From Sphingobacterium shayense (lineage in GTDB: Bacteria; Bacteroidota; Bacteroidia; Sphingobacteriales; Sphingobacteriaceae), in assembly GCF_013179575.1 (NCBI RefSeq), contig NZ_JABMCQ010000002.1, positions 25,304 through 89,303 of the forward strand: a stretch of 64,000 nucleotides of DNA. The letters run 5' to 3'. The position numbers and the translations under genes are program-made. The notes under the pieces are model-generated. The model saw nothing but the letters and a program-made list of their open reading frames with translations, did no database searches and was not told where the DNA came from. Within the stretch, counting starts at the first letter, position 1, and every line of letters starts with the position of its first letter. Positions 8,550 through 16,500 of this stretch are shown in pieces.

Positions 8550-10862
8550 ATGTTATTAACAAACAATTTAGGGTACCCGCGTGTGGGTCCATTCCGCGAA
8601 TTGAAAAAGGCCAATGAAGCATATTGGGCAAAAAAAATTAGCGCGGATGAGTTATTACAAGCCGGGAAGAAAATTCGTGAAGGCAACTGGAAGACGCAAC
8701 AGAACGCTGGTATTGACTTGATTCCTTCGAATGATTTTTCGTTTTATGATCAAGTATTGGACTTATCTTTAACTGTTGGCGCAATTCCTACACGTTACAA
8801 TTCTCTTTTAGATAAAGTAGATCGTCAATATAACTTAGATTTGTATTACGCGATGGCTCGTGGTTTTCAGCAAGACGGCGTAGACGTAACTGCGATGGAA
8901 ATGACGAAATGGTTCGATACGAATTATCACTATATCGTTCCTGAATTCACAAAAGATCAAACTTTCAAATTGACATCTGAGAAATTTTTAAGTGAATATA
9001 ACGAAGCTAAAAATTTAGGGATAGAAACTAAACCAGTATTAATTGGTCCTATCACGTATCTTCTAGTTGGTAAAGAAAAGGAATCGGGGTTCAACCGTAT
9101 TGATCTTATCGATAGATTACTACCGGTATACGAGGAAATTTTAGGTAAGCTAGCTGATGCAGGAGCAAAATACGTTCAAATCGACGAGCCTTTCTTAGCT
9201 TTGGATTTAGATGTTGATACACGTGCTCTTTACAGTAAGGTATTTGCAAAATTAGCTGCTGCAGCAAAAGATATTAAGTTAATCGTTGCAACGTATTTTG
9301 AAGCATTAGGCGATAACGAAGAGACTGCATTAAATTTGCCGGTGTACGCATTACACGTAGATTTAGTTCGTGGTGAAAACCAATTGGATACTGTTTTGGC
9401 GAAAGTTCCAGCGTCCTTAACACTTTCTTTAGGTGTTGTTGAAGGTAGAAATATATGGAAAAATGATTATGAACAATCATTAGCCAAAATTAAGCAAGCT
9501 GTTGATATTTTAGGTGCTGATCGTGTTTGGGTTGCACCTTCATCATCGTTGTTACATGTACCTTTTGATTTGGATAACGAGGATAATGAAGAATCGTTAC
9601 CTGCTGAAGTTAAAAATTGGTTAGCATTCGCTAAGCAGAAGTTGGCAGAAGTAAAAGATCTTGCTGTACTAAGTGGTGGTGATTTTGACGAGGCGACATC
9701 GGAGCGATTCCGCGCTAATAAGGCTGCAGCTGAAAGCCGCCGTACCTCTCCGTTAATACACAAGCCAGAAGTTAAAGAGCGTACTGCTAATATTACCGAT
9801 GACGATGCACGGCGTACTTCTGTTTTTGGTGCACGTAAGGCAGCACAACTTGCAAAATTTAATTTGCCGGCATTTGCAACTACGACGATTGGTTCATTTC
9901 CACAAACAAAAGATGTACGTAAGTGGAGAGCGGACCTTAAAAAAGGCGCAATTTCTCAAGAGCAATATGATAAAGAAATTGCAGAGGAAACAGAAAGAAC
10001 AATTCGTTTACAAGAAGAGTTAGACATTGACGTATTAGTTCACGGAGAATTCGAACGTAACGATATGGTCGAATATTTCGGTGAACAATTAGCGGGATAC
10101 GCATTTACTAAGAACGGATGGGTTCAATCGTATGGTTCGCGTTGCGTTAAACCGCCAGTAATATATGGTGATGTCTATCGTCCAGCAGACATGACTGTTC
10201 GTTGGTCAGCATATGCACAATCATTGACAACCCGGCCGGTAAAAGGTATGTTGACGGGTCCTGTAACAATCTTACAATGGTCATTCGTCCGTAACGATCA
10301 ACCGCGTTCGACAACTACATACCAAATTGCGCTCGCTATTCTTGATGAGGTTCAGGCCTTAGAGAAAGCAGGTATTAAAATTATACAAATTGATGAGCCG
10401 GCTATCCGTGAGGGATTGCCTTTACGCAAAGCTGATCAGCAAGAATACTTAAACTGGGCAGTCCGTGCATTCCGGGTCTCGTCGTCAAATGTGGATGATG
10501 ATACACAGATTCATACACATATGTGTTATTCTGAGTTTAATGATATCATTCAAGATATCGCAGCAATGGATGCAGACGTGATTACCATCGAAACTTCACG
10601 TTCCCAAATGGAGCTCTTAGATGCGTTTGCAGGAGAATTTAAATATCCAAATGATATTGGTCCCGGTGTTTATGATATCCATTCCCCGCGTGTTCCAAGC
10701 ACTGAGGAGATGGTAGATCTATTACGTAAAGCGAAGGCTGTAGTGCCAGCTGAGCAACTTTGGGTAAATCCAGATTGTGGACTAAAAACTCGTGCATGGC
10801 CAGAGACGAAAGCCGCTTTGGAGTCTATGGTCGAAGCTGCAAAAATTTTGCGTGCCGAATAA
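8550..10862 (+). CDS. metE: Cobalamin-independent methionine synthase
   Basis: Transfers methyl from 5-methyltetrahydropteroyltri-glutamate to homocysteine, the last step of methionine synthesis. The 770 residues are the normal length with two homologous barrels. Zinc ligands are His657 and Cys659 (THMCYSEF), Glu681 (ITIETSRS) and Cys743 (NPDCGLKTR). The N-terminus LGYPRVGPFRELKKA is typical. Regulated by the SAM-I riboswitch upstream and closed by a strong terminator, so probably monocistronic. Confidence 0.98.
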   Translation: MLLTNNLGYPRVGPFRELKKANEAYWAKKISADELLQAGKKIREGNWKTQQNAGIDLIPSNDFSFYDQVLDLSLTVGAIPTRYNSLLDKVDRQYNLDLYYAMARGFQQDGVDVTAMEMTKWFDTNYHYIVPEFTKDQTFKLTSEKFLSEYNEAKNLGIETKPVLIGPITYLLVGKEKESGFNRIDLIDRLLPVYEEILGKLADAGAKYVQIDEPFLALDLDVDTRALYSKVFAKLAAAAKDIKLIVATYFEALGDNEETALNLPVYALHVDLVRGENQLDTVLAKVPASLTLSLGVVEGRNIWKNDYEQSLAKIKQAVDILGADRVWVAPSSSLLHVPFDLDNEDNEESLPAEVKNWLAFAKQKLAEVKDLAVLSGGDFDEATSERFRANKAAAESRRTSPLIHKPEVKERTANITDDDARRTSVFGARKAAQLAKFNLPAFATTTIGSFPQTKDVRKWRADLKKGAISQEQYDKEIAEETERTIRLQEELDIDVLVHGEFERNDMVEYFGEQLAGYAFTKNGWVQSYGSRCVKPPVIYGDVYRPADMTVRWSAYAQSLTTRPVKGMLTGPVTILQWSFVRNDQPRSTTTYQIALAILDEVQALEKAGIKIIQIDEPAIREGLPLRKADQQEYLNWAVRAFRVSSSNVDDDTQIHTHMCYSEFNDIIQDIAAMDADVITIETSRSQMELLDAFAGEFKYPNDIGPGVYDIHSPRVPSTEEMVDLLRKAKAVVPAEQLWVNPDCGLKTRAWPETKAALESMVEAAKILRAE

Positions 10863-10884
10863 ATAATTAGTGATATAAAATAAT

Positions 10885-10920
10885 AAACAGCCTGAAGTTC
10901 TACTTTAGGCTGTTTTCGTT
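10885..10920 (+). terminator. Intrinsic terminator of metE
   Basis: AAACAGCCT (10885-10893) pairs with AGGCTGTTT (10907-10915); the inner GAAG/CTTT extends the stem to 13 bp around a 5-nt loop. The T-rich tract TTTTCGTTTT follows. Confidence 0.9.
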
Positions 10921-11015
10921 TTACTGCTATCTGTGAAATATAGAGAACTGCTGTTTTTTAGAAAGATTGTTTTTCAGTAATCTAACTTTTTCTTCGATCG
11001 ATTGTTATTCAGTAA

Positions 11016-11023
11016 AAGGAGGT
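11016..11023 (+). promoter_or_regulatory. Strong Shine-Dalgarno sequence, decides the start of the 57-aa gene
   Basis: AAGGAGGT is a perfect match to the anti-Shine-Dalgarno sequence. Its GGAGG core (11018-11022) is 2 nt from the ATG at 11025 but 5 nt from the ATG at 11028, so the second is preferred. Such sequences are rare before genes of this phylum. Confidence 0.75.
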
Positions 11024-11027
11024 TATG

Positions 11028-11201
11028 ATGAAATCGTTTATAAATATTTTTATTTTTGTCTTTTTAACAGTAATTCTCACTAGTTGCGAACTAATAGAGG
11101 GTATATTCGAGGCGGGGGTTTGGTCCGGCGTTATCATCGTTGTTTTGGTGATTGTTTTGATTTTATGGTTAATCGTAAAGGTTCTCGGTAGAAATAAATA
11201 G
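11028..11201 (+). CDS. Small membrane lipoprotein-like peptide, 57 aa
   Basis: The peptide begins MKSFINIFIFVFLTVIL and has a lipobox-like LTSCEL, an amphipathic segment with GIFEAGVW, then one long hydrophobic helix and a basic end (VLGRNK). Very similar short proteins are widespread in Bacteroidota and are often mislabelled phosphatidate cytidylyltransferase in databases; it is far too short for that enzyme. Function unknown; location probably the cell membrane. Its strong ribosome-binding site supports that it is translated. Confidence 0.85.
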   Translation: MKSFINIFIFVFLTVILTSCELIEGIFEAGVWSGVIIVVLVIVLILWLIVKVLGRNK

Positions 11202-11268
11202 CGATGATTAACCACCTTTCAAGCGGCCTGTTTATGAGAGTGGGGTTTGTCTTGGGACACTAGAATTT

Positions 11269-11793
11269 ATGCAGAAAATAGTTTGCTTTAGCTTGTTGTT
11301 GTTTTTTGGGCTGTCAGGTTGTCTCCTCGGGCAGGAGGGGTATCCTGTACCTAAAGTTAAAAATCTCCTGTTTTATGTGCAGCATAACCGAGGGTATAAT
11401 ACTTTCTTTTATACATTGAATTTACAAGCAAACGGACAGATTGATCGTAAAGAACCTGTTGTTGTTCGTCGTCAGTTATTTGATGAAGATGGTGCGATAA
11501 AGACGCTTACTGGTATCCAGAATCGCTTTGCCTACGGAGTGAAAGGTAGATTTGTGAATTCCAAACGTTATGAGTTTGCCTTGGCAGGGTATGCTAATCA
11601 GGTTTTTCTTTTGGACCTTAGCGAAAGGAAACCGCGGGTAAAAACCATTGTTAATGGTCGTGAGATATTTCTGAATCGAATGTTCCTTTATCAAACTGAA
11701 GGATCAACAGGTTTAAATACTAAACTCGATTATATCTTGTTTTTCGGACTAAATACCTCCGTGCGTCCCGTGGTCGAAAAGCTTATACCGTAG
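11269..11793 (+). CDS. Secreted DUF4833-like protein
   Basis: A hydrophobic signal segment with a possible lipobox (GLSGC, Cys18) precedes a beta-rich domain. Features that recall DUF4833 are LLFYVQHNRGYNTFFYTLN near the start and IQNRFAYGVKG in the middle. 174 residues, ending after a LDYILFFGLN strand. No enzymatic motif is visible and function is unknown. It is followed by a small hairpin terminator. The family name is from memory of its pattern. Confidence 0.75.
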   Translation: MQKIVCFSLLLFFGLSGCLLGQEGYPVPKVKNLLFYVQHNRGYNTFFYTLNLQANGQIDRKEPVVVRRQLFDEDGAIKTLTGIQNRFAYGVKGRFVNSKRYEFALAGYANQVFLLDLSERKPRVKTIVNGREIFLNRMFLYQTEGSTGLNTKLDYILFFGLNTSVRPVVEKLIP

Positions 11794-11829
11794 CGAACAT
11801 TGATAAGAAAATAGTTTTGTTCTGCGTTT

Positions 11830-11850
11830 CTCGTTGTGTAACGAGTTTTT
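11830..11850 (+). terminator. Short intrinsic terminator
   Basis: CTCGTT / AACGAG stem with loop GTGT followed by five T, 37 nt after the stop of the preceding gene. Confidence 0.6.
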
Positions 11851-11894
11851 GACCTGAAACGCCCGGAAGTTAACATGTTTTTTACAAATTGGTA

Positions 11895-11925
11895 TTGCTC
11901 ACACTAAAGTAGCTTGGTAGTTTTG
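11895..11925 (+). promoter_or_regulatory. Promoter abutting the 122-aa membrane protein gene
   Basis: TTG (11895-11897), 20 nt, then TAGTTTTG (11918-11925), an exact TAnnTTTG box. It ends 6 nt before the ATG at 11932, so the transcript would have at most a couple of leader bases. Confidence 0.6.
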
Positions 11926-11931
11926 CATCAA

Positions 11932-12300
11932 ATGTTACTTAAGCTGGTTCACTATTTTGTTCTGTTGTGTTATCTCAACATTCTTGCCTATGAGGTAGGG
12001 AGTGGGACAGCCCCAGTTGTGAGCTCTCCAATTTTAAATGGTGAATCGATTTTAGAATTCGTTTTGGAAGATGTGTTGTCGATTCCTATCGATAAGAGTT
12101 CTGATATACAAATTCGTTATGATGAGTATCGTGTTATACTAAATTATTTTCTTCTTCTACCGTTATTCGTTCTTCTTGTTGGATTTGTCTTTAGCACCAG
12201 ACTCCTCGGTGAAAAGGCACGACATCCAGTTTATGATGGAAAGAAACGGCATATAGTACCTGGCTACTATAAGTACTTGCACCGTTTGAAACTCTACTAA
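11932..12300 (+). CDS. Hypothetical membrane protein, 122 aa
   Basis: Not recognised. Two hydrophobic helices: an N-terminal one starting MLLKLVHYFVLLCY and a second around NYFLLLPLFVLLVGFVF, separated by about 60 polar residues that probably face the periplasm. The C-terminus is basic and tyrosine-rich (PGYYKYLHRLKLY), likely cytoplasmic. The first Met of the frame is at 11932; upstream in-frame candidates are only TTG codons inside the promoter box. Confidence 0.75.
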   Translation: MLLKLVHYFVLLCYLNILAYEVGSGTAPVVSSPILNGESILEFVLEDVLSIPIDKSSDIQIRYDEYRVILNYFLLLPLFVLLVGFVFSTRLLGEKARHPVYDGKKRHIVPGYYKYLHRLKLY

Positions 12301-12334
12301 TTTACCTTTCCCAATATTTTCCTAATTCCTAGGA

Positions 12335-12342
12335 TACTTTTG
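12335..12342 (+). promoter_or_regulatory. Candidate -7 box of the RND efflux operon
   Basis: TACTTTTG matches TAnnTTTG exactly, 62 nt before the adaptor ATG at 12405. No clear -33 element. Confidence 0.45.
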
Positions 12343-12404
12343 TTCACAAGAGATGAGTGAACTATAGCCTCGTTTTTTTTATTTTTTTAAATTTTCTATT
12401 TGAT

Positions 12405-13508
12405 ATGAAGACATTTATTTCATTTCTTACTCCGTTTACGGGGGTAATTTTACTTGTAGCTAGTTGTACTGTGAAAAGTACCGAAAATAAATTGGAGCCC
12501 GCAAGGCAAGTTCCTGTTGTCGGCCTATCGGTACAGGATACGACCATTTTTAAAGAGTATATTGCGGATATTCAGGCCGCGAGAAACGTAGAGCTGCGCT
12601 CTCGCTTGGGAGGGTTTTTAGATAAGATTTACGTGGATGAAGGAGCGGTTGTCAATGCAGGCCAAGTACTATTTAAGCTGAATGATGAAGAGTATAAGGC
12701 AGACTATGCAAAGGCAGAGGCGGCTTTGAACATCGCAATTTCTGAAGCAAAGAAAGTCGAATTAGAAAAAGAACGCACAGAGAAACTGATTAACAAGAAC
12801 ATTGTATCGCACACGGAGCAAGAGCTGATGGCTGTCCAATATAGAGCTGCACTGTCTAAAGTTGAAGAAGCAAAGGCCGTCCTAAGTCAAGCGCGAACTA
12901 AGTTATCTCAAACAGCTATTCGTGCTCCATTTAACGGTAGAATCAATAGGATATTGCTTAAAGCAGGATCATTGCTCGAGGAAGGATCATTAATTACCAC
13001 GATCTCTGATTTGAATGCGGTTAACGTGTATTTCGATATCTCCGAAGCTGAATACCTGAATCTTGCAAATGATTCCAGCTTTTCGAGCAACAATTTTAGG
13101 AGGAAAGTTAAGTTGATTTTAGCGAATGGTCAGGAATACCCTCACACGGGCGAGGCTCGAATTGTAGAGAGTGAATTTCAACCCAACACCGGGTCAATTT
13201 CCTTACGTGCTAAGTTTCCAAATTCCGAAGGCTTATTGAAACATGGCGCTTCAGGCAAGATTGGTGTGCCCATTTCGACGGGTGTCACACATTTCGTCCA
13301 TCAAAAATCAGTTATCGAAGTTCAAGATAAGGCTTATGTATACGTTGTCAATGACGACGAAACTGTAACCATGACTCCGTTCCTCGCGGGAAATCGTATC
13401 GGACACTACTATGTGGTAGAAGGTGGGCTGGATAAGAACCAAAGGATAGTTTACGAAGGTGTACAGGGGCTACGTGATGGAATGAAAATTCGCGAACTTA
13501 AAAAATAA
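12405..13508 (+). CDS. RND efflux periplasmic adaptor (membrane-fusion lipoprotein)
   Basis: Links an inner-membrane RND pump to the outer-membrane channel. Starting at the ATG at 12405, a lipoprotein signal ends at VASC (Cys21). The barrel-sandwich half motif RLGGFLDKIYVDEGAVVNAGQ, a helical hairpin (about residues 85-145) and the returning IRAPFNGRINRI strand follow, as in AcrA/MexA. 367 residues. An upstream in-frame GTG at 12357 would add 16 residues before the signal and is rejected. The pump fusion gene starts 49 bp downstream. Confidence 0.94.
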   Translation: MKTFISFLTPFTGVILLVASCTVKSTENKLEPARQVPVVGLSVQDTTIFKEYIADIQAARNVELRSRLGGFLDKIYVDEGAVVNAGQVLFKLNDEEYKADYAKAEAALNIAISEAKKVELEKERTEKLINKNIVSHTEQELMAVQYRAALSKVEEAKAVLSQARTKLSQTAIRAPFNGRINRILLKAGSLLEEGSLITTISDLNAVNVYFDISEAEYLNLANDSSFSSNNFRRKVKLILANGQEYPHTGEARIVESEFQPNTGSISLRAKFPNSEGLLKHGASGKIGVPISTGVTHFVHQKSVIEVQDKAYVYVVNDDETVTMTPFLAGNRIGHYYVVEGGLDKNQRIVYEGVQGLRDGMKIRELKK

Positions 13509-13557
13509 TGACTACTACGCGTTGAGCGATTAGTGAGAAAGATAATCATATAAATTT

Positions 13558-16500
13558 ATGTTTGAAACTTATATTAAAAGGCCTATTCTATCGTTGGTGA
13601 TATCTTTATTTATCACGCTACTAGGATTACTGGCTCTATTTACATTACCTATTACGCAGTTCCCTGATATTGTACCTCCTTCGGTGGTTGTTACGGCAAA
13701 TTATACGGGAGCCAATGCAGATGTCAGCACCAATGCTGTAGCAATACCCTTGGAACGAGCCATTAACGGGGTGGCAGGAATGACATCAATGAATACGGTC
13801 ACTACAAACAATGGGACGACCTTGATTCAAGTGGCATTCAAAGTAGGGGTTGATCCCGATGTTGCCGCTGTTAATGTACAGAACCGGGTAACTACGGTTT
13901 TAGATGAGTTGCCTGAAGAAGTTATTCGCGCTGGAGTGACCACGGAGAAAGAAGTGAACAGTATGCTGATGTACCTGAACGTGTACACGTCCGACGAAAC
14001 TGCGGATGAACGCTTTATTTACAACTTTACTGATATAAATATTCTAAAAGAGCTAAAGCGGATAGAAGGTGTCGGATTTGCTCAAATTATGGGTATGCGC
14101 GATTACGCCATGCGTGTTTGGTTAAAGCCGGACAGGCTAGCTGCATACGAGATATCTCCAGACGAGGTGATCGAATCACTACGTAAACAGAATATTGAAG
14201 CTGCACCAGGACAAACAGGGATTAGTTCCGATAAAACTGTAAACATGCAGCAATATGTACTTCGATATCCAGGTAAATTTACCGAAGCCGAAGAGTATGC
14301 AAACGTACCAATTCGTGCAAATAATGATGGGTCGATCATACGTATACGGGACGTAGCGGATGTTGAATTTGGGTCATTGGATTACGAAATGGTTTCTAAG
14401 ACAGACGGACGTCCCTCTGCATCGATTATGTTGAAGCAGCTACCAGGTTCAAATGCTCAGGACGTTATTCAACGTGTAAAAGATCGCATGGAGGAACTGA
14501 AAGCGGCTACTTTTCCTCCTGGGATGACGTACACGATGGGGTATGATGTGTCTCGTTTCCTCGACGCGTCAATCGCCAGCGTTATCAAAACCTTACTCGA
14601 AGCATTCTTACTTGTGTTCATTGTTGTTTTTGTTTTTCTACAGAATTTCCGCGCGACAATTATACCTATTCTAGCTGTTCCCGTTAGTTTAATTGGGGCA
14701 TTGTTTTTTATGCAAATGATGGGGTTCTCGATTAACCTATTGACGTTGTTCGCTCTAGTGCTTGCTATTGGTATTGTTGTCGATAATGGCATCGTGGTCG
14801 TTGAGGCTGTTTATGCAAAAATGGAGGAAGAGCACCTGCCACCAATGGAAGCTACACTTGCAGCAATGAAAGAGGTGGGGACGGCGGTTATTGCTATTAC
14901 GTTAGTAATGTCAGCCGTGTTTGTACCCGTAGCGTTTTTGTCTGGTCCCGTGGGGATATTTTACCGACAATTCTCGTTAACATTAGCGTCCGCAATAGTA
15001 ATATCAGGAATTAATGCTTTGACGTTAACACCAGCGCTTTGTGCCCTTATGTTGCGTTCGCCGCATGACCAAAAAGAATCGAATAGCTTGCTAACCCGGT
15101 TTTTCAAAAAGTTTAACAGTGGTTATGAAAAAATTGCAGGTCGTTATAAAGGTTTATTGGCTAGAATTGCAGGTCGTCGTATAATTACTGTTGGACTTTT
15201 GAGTTTATTTTTCGTGGCTACGTGGGGAACGAGTGCAATCCTTCCTTCCGGCTTTATTCCGACTGAGGATCAAGGGATGGTGTATGTTAGTGTCACCACA
15301 CCGCCAGGAGCAACGGTTGATCGTACGGAACGTGCATTGGATGAGGTCGATCGGATCGCAAGGGAGCTGGAGTCCGTAGAGACGGTATCTACTTTGGCTG
15401 GCTACAGTATTTTAACAGAAGTTTCTGGGGCTTCTTTTGGCATGGGAATGATCAATTTGAAGGCTTGGGACGAACGCAGTGTCTCGCTTGATGAGGTGAT
15501 GGTTGAGTTACGCACGAAGACTGCGCATATCGCTGATGCTGAAATTGAGTTTTTTCCACCTCCGACTGTACCTGGTTTCGGTAATGCTGCAGGTTTCGAG
15601 ATGCGTATACTTGACCGAAGTGGAAGTGAAGATTTAACGAAGACAGCGGAGATCGTTGATAAGTTTATCACTGAAATGAATGCTTCAGAAGCGATTGAAT
15701 CTGCTTCTTCGAGTTTCGACGTCAGTTTCCCTCAATACATGCTTAATATCGATTATGATATGGCTGCTAAACTTGGTATTTCGGTAGAAAATGCCATGAA
15801 CACGCTTCAAACGTTGATGGGTAGTTTCTATGCGACGAATTTTATCCGTTACGGGCAGATGTACAAAGTCATGGTACAAGCTGACCCTCACTACCGTCAG
15901 ACTCCAGAAGACGTTTTAAATTTGTTTGTCCGCACGGATCAAGGTGAGATGGTTCCGTACTCATCGTTTATCACGATGCGACGTGTTTACGGTCCCGAGC
16001 AAATTACACGCTATAATATGTTTACCTCAGCGATGGTTACCGGACAACCAGCTCCTGGGTTTAGTACTGGTCAAGCGATTGAGACCGTTCAAAAATTATC
16101 CGAATCTTTGCCACAAGGTTTTTCGATTGAGTGGTCTGGGATGACGCGTGAACAGGTGATTTCTGGGAACCAAGCGATCTATATATTTGCGTTGTGTTTA
16201 GTTTTTGTGTATCTGCTTTTGGCAGCACAGTATGAGAGTTTCCTTTTGCCTCTTCCAGTTATTTTATGTTTACCAGCAGGTATTGCTGGGGCATTCTTTT
16301 TCCTGAAAATTTTTGGTTTGGAAAATAACATCTACGCCCAAGTGGCGCTTGTCATGTTGATTGGGCTGTTAGGGAAGAATGCTATTTTGATCGTAGAGTA
16401 TGCTGTGCTAAAGCAAAAACAAGGAATGAATGTTATTCAAGCAGCGGTAGAAGGCGCTTATGCCCGTTTACGTCCAATTCTTATGACGTCTTTCGCTTTC

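Noticed and set aside
11028..11201. Phosphatidate cytidylyltransferase label for the 57-aa protein
   Set aside because: CdsA is about 270 residues with many helices; this is a known database misnaming for such short peptides.
12357..12404. GTG start for the RND adaptor
   Set aside because: It would put 16 hydrophobic residues before a complete lipoprotein signal starting at ATG 12405.
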